64,000 nt of DNA. It comes from Leucaena leucocephala. Lineage: Eukaryota > Streptophyta > Magnoliopsida > Fabales > Fabaceae. How positions within the stretch are numbered: the first letter of the stretch is position 1; each line of letters starts with the position of its first letter. The stretch is from NCBI GenBank assembly GCA_037074615.1, contig CM073545.1:16200001-16264000 (forward strand), given 5' to 3'. The translations under genes were made by a program, and so were the position numbers. The notes under the pieces are model-generated. The model searched no databases and was not told the origin of the DNA. It saw only the letters and a list, made by a program, of their open reading frames with translations. Of the stretch, positions 25,101 to 38,315 are shown one piece after another.

Positions 25101-26133
25101 GAGATTTTTTTTTTTTAGTTTTCGTAAATTTCTGGCTACATTATTCTGTTTTTGAATCAAGTTTTTGTTTTGGTCTTTTTTAGGGTGTAGCTGACATCCT
25201 TCAGAAATACCCAGTTCCTGAGTGTGATATATGGTTCATCAAGTTTTCTTGCGATTTCCATTACAATGCTGCTGCGATTGGTAAGAGTTGCATAATCAAT
25301 TGCTATTTCTGTTTTATATAATTTCATTTCATAGTGTCCGGCTTTTATCAGTCCTATGGCATGGAACTATTTTTATGCTGTTCTTTGCCAATGAGGGATT
25401 AATTACATAACTAAGGTATTTAATTTCAAGCTTTTACTGTAATTGTATATGAAGGTATTTTGCCCTTTTGGTGCATCAGGAAACAGGGAAGGGAAGATTT
25501 TTGTTTGGGAATTGCAGTCAAGCCCTCCTGTTCTCGTTGCAAGGTCTGTTTCAATTCATTCGGTTAGGCTTATGTTAGTGAATTTTGTTATAAATTATAA
25601 TAAATTACTCATATGCTTTCACTTGACCACTTAAGTTTTCTAGTTGTATTAATATTTGAAACCTTTATAACTAAGTGGTCAGGGGTTAGAATCTTGTTAC
25701 CCATCATCACAAGTCAGGAGATGATGCTTTTTGCAAACTTGAAGCCAAAAAAATTTCCAAACGAGGGGACGTTCTTAAGATCATAATGAAACCGTTCGTG
25801 GGCTTTACTTAACAGTTTAAGCTTTTAAAGTGAATTGTTCGGTGACAAATCTGAACGAAATTTATTTCGTTTCACTTTCTTTTTAGATTGTCTCATGCTC
25901 AATCAAAATCTCCCATTAGACAAACTGCTATGTCTTATGACGGAAGGTAAACCTTCGCATTTACACAACAATTTTGGTTCAATTTTCTTCAACAGGCTCA
26001 CGCATACACAATTTTGGCTCAGTATTCCTTTTTTTATTGAAAAGCTATCCTGTTGTGTTGTAGCACTATTTTGAGCTGCTGTGAAGATGGGACTATATGG
26101 CGTTGGGATGCTGTCACGAATTCCACAACATAA
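22113..26133 (+). CDS. FIE: Polycomb group WD40 protein FIE (EED/ESC homologue)
   Basis: Core scaffold subunit of Polycomb Repressive Complex 2 in the nucleus. It binds trimethylated H3K27 and supports the E(z)-type methyltransferase. Thirteen exons: 22113-22298, 23129-23194, 23287-23409, 23684-23764, 23845-23937, 24014-24089, 24489-24568, 24629-24700, 25013-25072, 25184-25280, 25480-25543, 25887-25946 and 26064-26133. They sum to 1,128 nt, an exact open frame of 375 residues, close to the usual plant FIE length. WD40 signatures in order include FNVFATVGGNRVTVYQC, DESFYTVSWAC, GFNGIIRVID, FVGHGDSINEIR, VVSASKDESVRLWN, HRNEVLSVDFHPSD, IASCGMDNTVKIW, SKSVDNEIVLWEP, GNREGKIFVWEL and CCEDGTIWRWD, enough for a seven-blade propeller. 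The plant-specific insert WLGDFILSK is present. The start is chosen at MSKPVPVALGCEP, before the first strand. No broken motif was seen. Confidence 0.93.
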
Positions 26134-27472
26134 CTAACTGGTTTTCGTGTGATCCAATCTTGTGAGCTCCGTAAGAGCTTTAATTTTAAGCAGGTTTGGT
26201 ATAACCATTCACTGACATGAGGAACATAGTTTACTTTGCCTTTACATAGTAATTATAGATTAATGCTAATTTAATTTTATGTCATTGCGAAACTGATGGT
26301 TGGGATGTTGGCAATTTTCCTTGTTATACATGCTAAACATGTCTCTACATAACTTCATGTTACTGTTCATCACCATTGGATCGTTGAATATCATATTGCT
26401 TGTGGAAAATTTATCATCAGCATATTTTACTGTTGAAAATGAATTTGATGGATACTTTTAATCATGGCATTTAAGTTGAGTAATCAATCCCCAAGATGGA
26501 AGTATTCTTGTAGCAATGAAAAAAGGAGGAAAACTGGCTTTCTACCCATCTATAAAACGGCTATCTTATAAACGAAAATATGTGGAGTTACAAATTATTT
26601 GAGTGATTTCTATGGATGATGACAATTTGTAGTCCATAGTAGCAACCACCACCTGACCAGTAGGGAATATCCCTTCTTTTAGATCATGTGACCAAGCATT
26701 AGTTCTAATAAAAGAAGTGATGCAAGTATGTATGAATGCGAAAGATACTTTGAGAAGAGTTGTTTCGATTGAAGTCTAATAATATTTGAATTTGATCTCA
26801 CAGTATAATATCTATATTAAGGGGGCAAATTTCAAGGCAAAAACTTAGAATGTGTTACAAGAGAACTTCTCCCTTTGAAAATGTCAAATATAATCGAGGA
26901 CCCCTTTGGTGATTTTGAGCAAAATTATATTTATTTTTATATGAAAATAAAATATACTATATCTATTTTTTTTAATTATTACATAAGAATCATTTGTTTA
27001 TTTTCTTAACCGTGCCTTTTTGTTTCTGGAGACTGTAGGGGTCATCATCATACGTCTCAAGTCACGAAAGGAGAGTTGGTTTCTCAGAATTTGACGGTTA
27101 CATCATAAGGAGAACGCTAATCAAGTTATACTAAAATGTTGTCAAAATTTTTGGATGTTATTTAACTGTCACCATTTGAAGTGCCAAAATAAAAGGGCAC
27201 GACAATCTAAAACTTCAGATTGTACTTTCTTCATTCTATGATGTAAGACCTGAACAAAATTTTTATGTTAAAAGGGCACGACAATGTAAAACTTCAGATT
27301 GTACTTTCTTCATTCTATGATGTAAGACCTGAACAAAATTTTTATGTTACACTGATGACGAGCTTCAACCTCAGCCTAACTTGTACAACACTCAGCAAAT
27401 GGACTTGTATGCTATATACCAAAGAATCATAAACTATGGCTATGGGAATGGAATTATTTAGTTGTGATCCTC
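26134..27472. other. Convergent intergenic region between FIE and BLTP3-like
   Basis: FIE (+) and the BLTP3-like gene (-) end toward each other here, so both 3' UTRs lie within it. Apart from the 79-bp tandem duplication at 27190-27348 I see no feature. Confidence 0.5.
27190..27348. repeat. Perfect-but-one 79-bp tandem duplication
   Basis: Two adjacent 79-base copies (27190-27268 and 27269-27347) start taaaagggcacgacaat and end ttttatgt. I see a single difference, C versus G just after gacaat. It lies about 125 bases past the BLTP3-like stop, so it may be inside that gene's 3' UTR. Confidence 0.9.
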
Positions 27473-30400
27473 CTAAAGTTGATTCCTCAATTGCAGCAAT
27501 AGATTCTGCATAGTCTCAATCTTTTGACGGACTTCATTCACAACAGCAAGGTGCTGCCGACTGGAAGAAGTCTCTGAAGTACCAACTTCAGCAATTAAAG
27601 CATCAAGTTTGGCCTGTGAATCCATGACTGCTTCCTCAAGCAAATTTAAAGTTCGTATCTTTGATCTGTTTGGAGTTTCACGGATGGGAGTTGACAATGG
27701 AGATTGGACGCCACCATCTCTCTGGAAGAAAATCTTGTCAATGCCTTCAGTTCCTGAAAGTCATCGCACCATATTGGAGATTAACAGAAGCAACCAAAGA
27801 AGGTGAAAATAAAACAAACCAAAGCAAAAAAATTAAAGCTTATCAGGCCTTAAGCAGCAATCAGTAGCGGAAGGTAAAAGAGTAAGAATTTGCTCTTAAT
27901 ATTTGGCAGCATACCTAAGTTGCTTAATTGATCCATTGCAGATTGGCCCACAGAGCCTTCCAACTTCAGGAGCCGTAGAATCCCAGCTGTTATCCGGCCC
28001 ATTGAGTCAATTTCAGATTTGCACAGAAAAGCAAGGTGCTGAAACTCATCCTTCGTTACAACCACCTCAATCTGCGTCACAAATTCTTCGTCACACAACC
28101 TCAATTGGGGGCCAAAAAAAGGAGACAATGGCCATGTTTGAAATATCACAATCCTATTACCGGTTTGTGAACGGAGAATTTTACGTTTTCCACTTTCCAG
28201 TTAGTCATTTCATCTTCAAAATTGTCCTCACATAGTACCAAGCGAACTTCAAGACCAGCTCCCCCGAATGTGTCAGTGGGCTGTTTAATCCCATTGGCAA
28301 TTAACGTGGACGAGGGAACGTCCTTCCGTATATGGGGCTTGAAGATCTCCAACCCTCGAACTCTAACCTGCAAGCTCAGTCACAGTAAGCACAGGGTTGG
28401 ACCAAGTATGTCTTAATAATAGGCTCACGGAAATGAATAATTAAAAAAAAGCTAAATCAATCAACAGTCAGTAAGCCAAAAGTATGTTACGAGAAACAAC
28501 CAATATTTTCTTTCCATTGCCAAGTGAAAATGTGCAGTGTTTGGTTCAATATGCGTATCTTTTTTTTTAGTAAAGAAATTTTTAGAAAGGGTTAAACTCA
28601 CCCACAATCCAATATACATATCTTTTGTTATAATTAGTAATTCGACCAATCCTAAAGATTTCCTACAGCTTATCTTCATTTCAATCTTCTAGCTCCTCAA
28701 TTTCAAGTGTTCAACTTCATCTTAGGTAAGTCTAAGGTATTTATTGCCAGACTATTCCCCTCACACGTAGACTACCCAAAAGGGTTTTAATACTAGCTAT
28801 GAGACTCTCTCCATACACACCACTAGTGATCAAACCTTCTAGATGCTTAAAAAATTTAGCTAAGTGCTAACTGTGCTAGGCCTAATAGTTTCAAGTGTTC
28901 AACTTTAACCAATATGAGACACCAAAGTATAACCTAACTTCATTCCTGAAAGCGGTATGGGAAATCCATAATCCCAATCCAGAGCAGAAAGAACTTTTTC
29001 TTTACCGTAATAAGCTGTACGGGAAATTGCTGCATTCCATTCGATTGTGTTCTTCCATTATTTGGGATGCTTTTCGCATGTACTCGTAGACTGTTGAAAG
29101 TTGTGTGCCAACACCTCTCAACTCTGCCTACATCTTCATGGCTGGAGAACCACCAACTTTCAGCCATCTCTTGAGCCCCTTCAAGAGCAAATAACCAATC
29201 TCTTAATTCTACAGCAACATCCACATCATCTGGCTTTTTCAAGTGTAAAAAGTTGGATTCCTTCCCTTCAATCACACTTCCATCTGGAGAAAACCGAAGT
29301 ACTGATGAGAAGAAAATTAAAACCAAAGAAGCAAACAAATTTGTAAAGATGAACAGGGGAAAATAACTATTATATATCAAGTAAAAACACAACCAACTAC
29401 AAAATTCTGCACCATTTCATACCATTTTCTGGATTATCAACAACCAGAGGTGATGTTTTAAAGAGTTTTGACAACGGTCCTGATTGTATGTTTTCTAGCC
29501 CTTTACTAAGTCCCAATCCAGGGCCACCATCAGGGGCAATTATTCCAAAGCGATGCAGCAGGGCTTCAGTATAGTTCATTCCTCCACCAAGGCGAACACC
29601 AGAAATAGAAGCTGAGACATTCAAACTATGTGACTCGATGTCTTGTTCATTTAATGGAATGACATGCTCCATGCGCATATCCAGAAAAGGAAATGAGAGA
29701 GCATTTCCATTTGACAGATTGTTTCTTTTGTTATTAATCCAAAATACAGCTCTTAATTGAGGATATCCATTACTACTAATTGAGGGAATACTTCCAACAT
29801 AATTCAAAATTGAGCCATTTTCAAGTGCCAGGTGCGCCTCAGCATCCACACAATCTATCTCAACACTCTGCCAACGTAAAGCGGATGAAACAACAACGGC
29901 ACCACCAAGGGTTCTATGAGTGGCAGTAATAAACAGATCATCTCCAATAAACTGCACTAGAGGCATTTCCTCAACATTCATTAAAGAAAATTCCAGAAAT
30001 CGAAGTTGGAGGTCTTTCACTGCTAAACTTACAGCAGTGTCACTAGGAACCTTGTCCATAAACTTTATACTAGAAGATTTGTCCATAAGCTGTCTACTTG
30101 AAGATTTCTCCCTAAAATCTATCAGTCGTTTACTTTTTCCAGCTTTTGCTATTTTCTCACCAACTCTCCCAAAATAAGAATAGAGATCAAGAACAAAATA
30201 TAACTGTTCAACAGAAGTGTTGGATAAAAATTGTTCACATGCAACTCCAACCCTTACAATACCCCCAGGTGGAGGGACTTCTAATAATAGACTGCCATCA
30301 GCCATTGCCATAGCCGCTTCAACGCAAGCATCTTTCAGTTCAACACATGTCCATAATCCTGCACTCTGTCCAAGAGAATTCTGAGGCCCAGTTTCTCCTT

Positions 30401-33400
30401 TACATGTTTCTAGAGACAAAGAAAGATGTGATGCTCTAGCAGTCCACTTCTTAATGCTAGCATCAATTGGTTGACCTTCCCAAAGACAGAAACAAGCAGG
30501 ATCCTTCTCCAGGTTCAGCATTCTTAGTTTCAAAGAGGGTGAATCTGAAAACAAAAGGCTTTCAATATGAAGCCTTGCTCCAGAAAAGCTCTGGACTGCG
30601 CTGTCTATGTTGCTTTCAGGAGTATTTATTTGGGTCTCGTCCAAAGGAATTGTAAGATCTAGTCCCTTAAGTGTGAAAATGAGAGAATTTACTGAGAAAT
30701 CTGGCAAAACATCACCAGGATTGACAACAATGCCATCAGCTAAGAAAGAAAAAATCCTCAAGCAGGATTCTTCTTGGAGATGAATCTGGAAAGTATAAAA
30801 AGATCATCATCAGAGAAAATAATTGACAGCAATAATTAAAAATATCTAGAGAATTGCACATACCATCAAAGGCTGACAGTCGATAACAGTTTGAGAAGCA
30901 AAGGCTGGTGGAAGGGGAGAAGGCTTGATCTGTAGGGAATGGAGGCATATTAGAGGGGTACCCTCAATCAGTTGCCACTTCTGTTCACCTAATGGGTATA
31001 TAGGAGGACAAAAGCTCCTAGCTGCCAAACAATTGAAAAATCCCTAGTAAGTAAAGAATGCAGGCATTGCTAAAATTGAGTCTTCATACGAACGTGTCAA
31101 TAACTAACCAAATTCTGGAACATCGAAAGCTTCTCCTGCCATAGCGTGCATTGATGGTTGCACCAAGGTACATGGATGGCGAGAGAAGGTATCCCTGCAT
31201 TAAAGGAAACAAAAACCACAATTCAGTCATATAACAATTACTACTATGAACATAGAAAATTGTATGATACTGTAGAGATATTATAAGATATGTAAATATC
31301 CTGTTATTAGTATATAGGATAAGATATGATACTATTTCATTAATATTTAGGATTCTTTATTATGTATATATATCTCTTTAGAATATCAATAAAGTACAAG
31401 TATTTTTAATTCTATTTTCTCCCTAAAATAATATGGTACCAGAGCAGGCTAATTAGAAATCATTATTTCTAATATTTTTTTCCCTGGCACTTTTTATTTC
31501 TGGGTTCACTTTTGTGCCTTCACTGCCAAAATTAAAAATCAATTCAATACTTCTATCCATACCTTGCGCAGTGATAATGCTAAAGAATATTTTTCTGAAT
31601 CATTTTGCTCTTTCATGCTTCAAACGGAATTCTTCATCAATCTGCTTGTGTGGATACACCAGCTCAGAATAGTGGACGTAAGAAAAAATCGTTACTCATT
31701 AGAAGTAGCTCGTGTATTTTTATTTCACATGCAGGTTCCAAAAACTTTTTGGGCAGATGTGGTCTCCACTGCTTGCTTTCTCATTAATCGCATGCCCTCC
31801 TTTGTTCTTGATGGTCACATTCCCTACACCCCTCTCTTTCCTTCAAATCTTTGTTTCCCATTGCTCCTAAGATTTTCGGCTATGAGTGTTTTGTTCGGGA
31901 TGTGAGGCCTATTATCTCTAAATTATACCTCAAGTCCCTCAAGTGTGTCTTTCTTAGCTACTCTCGTGTTCATAAGAGTTATCGGTATTTCTCTCCTACT
32001 CTTAATCGTTATCTCGTTTCTGCTAATATTACTTTTCAGGAATCTGTTGCATATTTTGCTTCTAACACTTCTGCTCCTCCTTCTCCACCTGCAGAAGAGG
32101 ATCCTCTGTTAGTGTATTCTATCATTCCCTCACCATCACCATCACCAGCTCCTGTACTGGCTCCTAGTACACCACCTTTGCCTCAGGTTTATACCAAACA
32201 TTTAAAGGAAACCAATACTACCATTGCGCCAGATTCTGCTCCGCCATTGTCTACTTCATCCTCAGATCCTACAGAGAGCATTACTCACCCTGAGCAGATC
32301 CTTAATTTTGAGACACCTGTTCTAGATCCAAATCCCTCCCTTGATTTGCCTATTACCCTCCGCAAAAGTAAACGTACTTGTGCCTATCCTATTTCTTCTT
32401 TTGTTTCATATAACCATCTCTCCTCTACTTCTCGTGCCTTTGTTGCCTCTTTAGGCACTATTTCCGTACCTCAATCCCTTCCTGAAGCCTTATCCCACCC
32501 AGGTTGGCGTACTGCTATGGAAGAGGAGATGGCGGCCCTTGATCGTGTTGGCACGTGGACCTTAGTGGATTTACCGACAGTAAAGAAAGTCATTAGGTGT
32601 AAATGGGTGTTGACCCCTTAAACTAAGGCTGATGGCACCCTTAAACGCCTTAAGGCTCGCCTTGTTGCTAAAGGCTATGCTCAGAAGTATGGTGTTGACT
32701 ACTCTGAGACTTTTTCCCCCGTGACCAAGCTCTCCTTTGTTTATCTCTTTATCTCTCTGGCCACTACTTATGGTTGGGATTTCTCTCAACTGGATATTAG
32801 AAATGCATTCTTAAATGGTGATCTTCTTGAAGAAGTATACATAGAGCAACCACCAGGTTTTGTTGCTTAGGGGGAGCGTGATAAAATGTGTCAGCTTAAG
32901 ATATTTCTATACGGTTTGAAGCAAAGTCCTCGGGCTTGGTTTGATAGATTTAGTATTGTTGTGAAGAACTTTGGCCTGTGCCAAAATAAGTGTGAGCATT
33001 CTGTATTCTATCAACGAACAAGTGCTGGCATGATTCTACTAGTTGTGTATGGCGATAATATTGTTATTACGAGGAATGATGCCTCGGGGATCTCATCACT
33101 CAAGTCATTCCTTAACTCCCACTTTCAGACGAAGGATTTGGGTTCATTAAAATACTTAGTGGGGATTGAAGTCATGAGGAGCAAGAAGGACATCTTATTG
33201 ACTCAAAGAAAATATGTTCTTGATCTGCTAAAAGAAACTGAAAAACTAGGAGGTACCCCAACTAGCTTTCCTATAGTTTATAATCCTCTGCTTGATGCTG
33301 ATGATAGTATACCGTATGAAAATCCCGTTGAAGCTACTAAGAGCAAGCCATTTGAGAACCCAGAGAGGTACAAGAGATTGACTGGAAAATTGAATTATCT

Positions 33401-36400
33401 TACGGTAATCTGTCCTGATATCACTTATCCAATGAGTGTCCTTAGCCAATTTATGGTTTCACTAACTGTCCGATAATAGGAAGCCTTAGAACATATGCTA
33501 CATTACTTTAAGGGATCTCTAAGTCATAGGATATTGTACAAGAATCATAGTCATATAGATATTGAGTGTTTTTGTAATGAAGATCATGGTGGATCAAAAG
33601 CCACAAGACGGTCCACTACATGATACTATGTTTTTGTATGAGAAAATTTGGTATCTTGGAGAAGCAAGAAACAAAATGTAGTGTCACGATCTAGTGCAAA
33701 AGCGGAATACAGAGCCACGGCACAATCTGTATGCGAGATAGTCTAGATATATCAGTTACTGAAGGAGGTTGGCCTTAAAATCTCGTTACTAGCGAAGCTG
33801 TGTTATGATAATAAAGCAGCCTACACATAGCTTCTAATTTCGTATTTCATGAATGCACGAAACATATTGAGATCGACTATCATTTTATTCGAGACAAGTT
33901 TAAGGAAAACTTCATCTCTACAGAACATGTCAAATCAAGTGATCAACTGGCTGATTTCCTCACCAAAGCTCTTAATAGGGTTCGAGTTGAATATCTTTGT
34001 AACAAATTGGGCATGATTGATATCTATACTCCAACTTGAGGGGGAGTGTAAAGAAGAGATATTCTAAGATATGTAAATATCCTGTAATTAGTATATAGGA
34101 TAAGATATGACATTATTTCATTAATATCTAGGATTCTCTATTGTATATATATACCCCTTCAGAATATCAATAAAGTACAAGTATTTTTCATCCTATTTTC
34201 TCTCTAAAATAATAGCTACCATTTATCAAGTTAACTAATAAGTATCAAAATAATCAAGTAGGGAATATCGCCACTCCTTAATAATGAAAGAAATTCATAT
34301 TTTTTCCTATTCTCCTTTTCCATTTCAATATTTTCAGATTCGTTGGTTCCTGTTTTCCACTCAAAATATTGCCTACAAACACACATGAACATTTTGACCT
34401 ATAATCCTTATAATTATTATTATTCATACAGGTGTATGAGATGGAAGGCCAAAACAATGACAGGAACATAAGATGCAAACCTCAGAAATAGTCCAGAAAT
34501 TGTAATCCTTGTTAAGTTAGAGTCGTCGTCGTCAGAAATGCTAGCCTGCAAGAAGGGCATCAAAACAAATTACTTCCACTTCTAAAGCAATGTTAACTAC
34601 ATGGCTCAGCAGAGAGACAAACAACATGACCACACATTTAAGGGAAAGGACAGTGTATATTTTTCAATGTTGTCTGACACTTTTATCAGCAAAAGCAGAA
34701 TACACAAACACATAACATAAATATCCTAGGGAAAGAGAATGAAACAAAAGAGCATATCAATGAAAATCTAACCATGATTAAGTAAACAAACTTACCATGT
34801 CAATTTTACCCTACAACACATAAATGTATTACATGAATCATATTTTTTATCTAATTCTGAATCACACATCAGTTATAGCAATGTGTTACTGAACCCCATA
34901 AGCCCACATGAGAAAAAGAAGGTTGCCTACTGCATAAACAAAATAACCATTGGCCTTTCAGGGAATAATAACATGAATAATCACTCAAGAAAAGGAGAAT
35001 TAGTGAAAGATGGTAAGGTGATCTAAAAAAGAACAACATATGAACTTGATCATGGAAAATTACCCGAGAAAAGAAGAGAGACTGCATTAAAAGCTCAAGC
35101 TTGAATTCTGCACGTAAATATCAATTGTTTGATAAATTTGCTTGCTGTATATGTACATAAACTATAAGCACTAATAAAGATTAGAGGACATGTTAAATCA
35201 ACATTAAAATCCAGCATTCAGGACTAAAGGCAAACCAGAATCTTTAATGCAGAAAAATATGTGGTCCACAACAATAGAGACAAGAGAGCGCCCAGCTGCT
35301 TCTGTAGACCGCTGTCATGATCCCATAACAGATAGACTTAGATGAAGCAAGGGATGGAAGGATTTCCCTTTTTCCACATAACAAAGTAACAATAATTTAT
35401 AAAACTGGTCCTTGTGGTCCAGCCTAAAAGGCTTGACCAACAGGTACCTGGTTCGATGATAACTGGTAATCAAAGTAACACTAATTTGTTTTCTCAGAAG
35501 AAAAAAATGGAAATTCAGAACCTGTTGAGCCTTAAAATCAACATCTCCTCTGTTTAGGCAGACATATATACCCGTCATAAAGCGGAGAAGAGCACGCAAT
35601 CCTGATCATACACAAGGCATTAATGCTGTATGATATTTATACAGTCATGTAAGGCACAAAGTCTACACGTCCCTTCATTTACCTGGTTCACTTAATGCAG
35701 GGCACACAGCTTCAGTAACGTGTAACTGAACCTCAAGCCCAAGTGGACTGTTTAATTCAGCTCTCTGAATCGTAATCTAAAAATAATAGAATTTTGGAAA
35801 TATTGTCACACAGAAAGCCTCAGAATGAAACAAAGTGAAAAATCAAATAGAGGAATCACATTCATTACATATGCCTCTCCGGATATGCCTTCTAGGAATC
35901 GCTCGCCTCCAAAAAAAACTCTCTTGGCACCATCATCATCTCTCTGGTTCGCTCCCTCTTGAGAGCAGCCTAAAGTAGAACCCGTGAACATGTCAGGATG
36001 AGGCAAAAGATCAATAGACAAAGATTCCCATTCAAGTTTCTGGAGAGAAAAAATGTTGAATTATTATCCAGAAGGGGAAAAAACTAAAGCAACAAAGCAT
36101 AATCAAAATCAACAAATATATATATGATATAGATAACAGTACACAATAATCTTGTGAAAGGAAAAAAAGGACAGATAACAGAATGTAGAAGAGCAATTTG
36201 AAGAACAGAAAATTATCTCCATCAAGTTACACACACAATCAAACACAAAGGTTCAAACAAATGAAAGGTAGTATAGTACTTTGAACACGTAAATGTACTT
36301 CTTGTTGCTGGAGAAATCCCGTGCTTCCTTAAGATTTACAACCTGAGATGGGAAAATGCCTCATTCTTGAGTTAAGTCATTTAAACAATTGTAAGCATGA

Positions 36401-37947
36401 GTCTTGCAAAACTAATACCTGCCATTCTTCATTTGTGGTATAGAGCAAAAGATTGCATATGGTGATAGATGCCATAGGCGGTGCCCTACAACCAAAGTCA
36501 GCAAAAGGGGATGAACATAAGTAAATTTCAGAGCAATTTATAACCTAGCCTTCAAGCCAAATAAAAGGTATAAATGTATAATGCATAAGGTTTATGCTCA
36601 GAGCTATTCCACAGAACAGAAACACCCACTGAACTTTGACTCGATCACAAGAGAACTAGTTTAAATAATGTATCAACTTTTAGAAAACAGGATGATGATT
36701 TTAATTCCATGTTATTGAGCATTTGAGACCCAGACAGTGATAGCAGAACATATCTGAATTAGCAAATTGAAGAGATTAATCAATTTTGAATCACTGGACA
36801 GAGGAATTTACCAAGTTGATCCCCCTTGGCGGCAAGCACCTCCACGAGTTTCCAGTAACAAGTTCACTGTATGAATCTGTATAGTCATTCCATCTGCAAT
36901 CTGATAATTCCCCACAGTCAGTTGCAATAAGTGACATTCAAATTGAAAGTCTCTGTATGGACGAGTGATAGGTTTTTCCCAGGAGTAACTAAAACCACAC
37001 AGGATTGTGTCAGGCTGAATGGCAAGGAGTCAGCAGATGGCGTGGTAATGCATATAAGCTAAATATCAGAAAATCACTACAACATTTATATCAACATAAG
37101 CTAAGAAAAGATAAAGTCCAACCTTATCAGCAAAACCATATCCGCTACCCTTTGTGGAGGCAGAGGCAGTGGATGGCGCGGTACTGCATACAACAATATT
37201 AAGACAAGAAAAAATCACTACCCAATGGAAAAGGCATCTTCACGACAATCCTGAAAATCATGACCAAGAGACGATTTCAATACCCCTTTGGACTTGCAGA
37301 TGCGTCGAAATTAGTATTCTCCTCGAGAACCAAATCAAGACGATCAATTTGCACAATGATGGGTTCTATTTGTACATTGCTCACCGAAGGAAGCTAAAAA
37401 AGGTCACGCATCAAAACCCAGAAAATCGTTGGGAAAATAGAGAATGAAAATGTAAAGTAGAAGTTGGAAATAGAAAATTCATTTCTGAGAAGCAGTGGAA
37501 ATAAAGCAGCGTTTATGAGTCAAAAGCCAGAGCAAAGAGCCTATCATTTTCTACCGTTTTACTTCTGATCCTTCTGAACCACATAGTAAACAGAAAAGAC
37601 ATCGACAAACCACAGTTGTTATCAGTATAGCAAGTTAGTTACTAACTATGATTTCCAATTTCCCCACTTTCGCCATCGCAACATTCAGAGCAGGTGGCAA
37701 TCCAACACTTGAATGCAAAGCATCCCCGTTTAAATCTGAAGAAAATGCAAACAAAAGCAAACACAATCAACAACTAAACAACACAACCCGATCTAGAAAA
37801 TGAACCAAATGGAGCATGCCAACAACGAAATTCACCTAGATTCGAGAGCTGCACCGTCCGACCCTGCAACTTGAATTGATCTCTAGAGAAGGATTTGAGC
37901 CAGTACTTGAGAGTGTACTCCAACGCTCTCGCCAATATCGACTCCAT
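27473..37947 (-). CDS. BLTP3/UHRF1BP1-like bridge-type lipid transfer protein (chorein N-terminus)
   Basis: Plant relative of UHRF1BP1/UHRF1BP1L (SHIP164), a VPS13-like rod with a hydrophobic groove that moves lipids between membranes. Exons on the minus strand: 37947-37836, 37735-37647, 37393-37284, 37183-37123, 36900-36812, 36485-36419, 36342-36280, 36039-35869, 35776-35683, 35601-35522, 35311-35236, 35107-35064, 34545-34481, 31194-31109, 31021-30864, 30785-29423, 29283-29006, 28367-28161, 28071-27915 and 27753-27473. The sum is 3,651 nt, an exact open frame of 1,216 residues. The N-terminus (MESILARALEYTLKYWLKSF, then LQGRTVQLSNLDLNGD and HSSVGLPPAL) is a clear chorein_N domain. The 454-codon exon 16 carries most of the central rod. 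The last exon ends in a predicted coiled coil (LLEEAVMDSQAKLDALIAEV to the C-terminus). The start of exon 19 (28071) is the weakest junction. Intron 13 (34480-31195) holds an antisense copia remnant and is far longer than the others. Confidence 0.85.
31271..31433 (+). repeat. Left LTR of the copia element
   Basis: Starts TGTAGAGATA and ends just before the primer-binding site. It matches 34047-34214 over almost its whole length, apart from a 4-base insertion near the start of the right copy and scattered substitutions. Confidence 0.85.
31564..33999 (+). pseudogene. Truncated copia pol remnant (integrase, RT, RNase H)
   Basis: Segments in order: integrase C-terminal half (RSDNAKEYFS, then KTFWADVVSTACFLINRMPS), a Ser/Pro-rich linker, RT motifs (IRCKWVL, ARLVAKGYAQ, DYSETFSPV, QLDIRNAFLNGDL, GLKQSPRAWFDRF) and RNase H (SSAKAEYRA). 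The RT active site, normally YVDD in copia, reads YGDN, so catalysis is lost even apart from the stops. Confidence 0.88.
34047..34214 (+). repeat. Right LTR of the copia element
   Basis: Starts TGTAAAGAAGAGATATTC directly after a purine tract and ends at the ...AAAATAATA shared with the left copy. The flanking bases gctac resemble gatac left of the first LTR. Confidence 0.85.
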
Positions 37948-38315
37948 AGCCCCCCTTCCGTTCAGCTAAACTGGTACAATTCTGGATCCCGAAGCCTTGA
38001 AAAAGAAGATATCGGGCAACAGGAAAAGTACCACCGACAGTATCAAAAGATGGTGAGGAGGAACAGTTGCATCTAATCTGGTTTGGATCTTAGGATTTGG
38101 GTTGATTTAAGCATTTAGATTGGAGTGAGTGCTTTGCAGGTTATTGAAGCGTGGTGTGGCGTTTGGAGCCGTCCGAAGGTTTCTTCTTTCTTACAGAAAG
38201 AGAACGGTGGGCGCGAGTTGCGAAGCACGTGACCTGGTTTGGGAGAGTAGAAAAAGCAGACGTGTGGTACGTGCCGTAACATTGGATCCCAGCCTCTTGT
38301 CAGGGAATTTATAAT
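37948..38315. other. BLTP3-like promoter and leader region
   Basis: Moderately GC-richer DNA upstream (on the minus strand) of the BLTP3-like start. No other gene is seen. Confidence 0.4.

Larger units (their letters stand above)
31271..34214 (+). mobile_element. Decayed Ty1/copia retrotransposon inside BLTP3-like intron 13
   Basis: Two similar terminal repeats, 31271-31433 and 34047-34214, each start TGTA, share long stretches such as gatatgtaaatatcctgt and are about 165 nt. A primer-binding site, tggtaccagagc, resembling the initiator-Met type, follows the left repeat at 31434, and a purine tract, gagggggag, precedes the right one. Possible 5-bp target duplications are gatac and gctac, with one mismatch. 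The interior starts in the integrase core (RSDNAKEYFS), so gag, protease and the first half of integrase are missing. Reverse transcriptase and RNase H follow with several stops and frameshifts (for example TAA after KWVLTP near 32621, TAG near 32868 and breaks after 33476). The element is on the strand opposite to the host gene. Confidence 0.9.

Noticed and set aside
28560..28900. Possible transposon fragment in the BLTP3-like intron between exons 17 and 18
   Set aside because: A tttcaagtgttcaactt word occurs twice (near 28700 and 28890), but there are no inverted ends, target duplication or coding remnant.
29920..30177. Plus-strand frame inside the large BLTP3-like exon
   Set aside because: Shadow of the 454-codon exon on the other strand.
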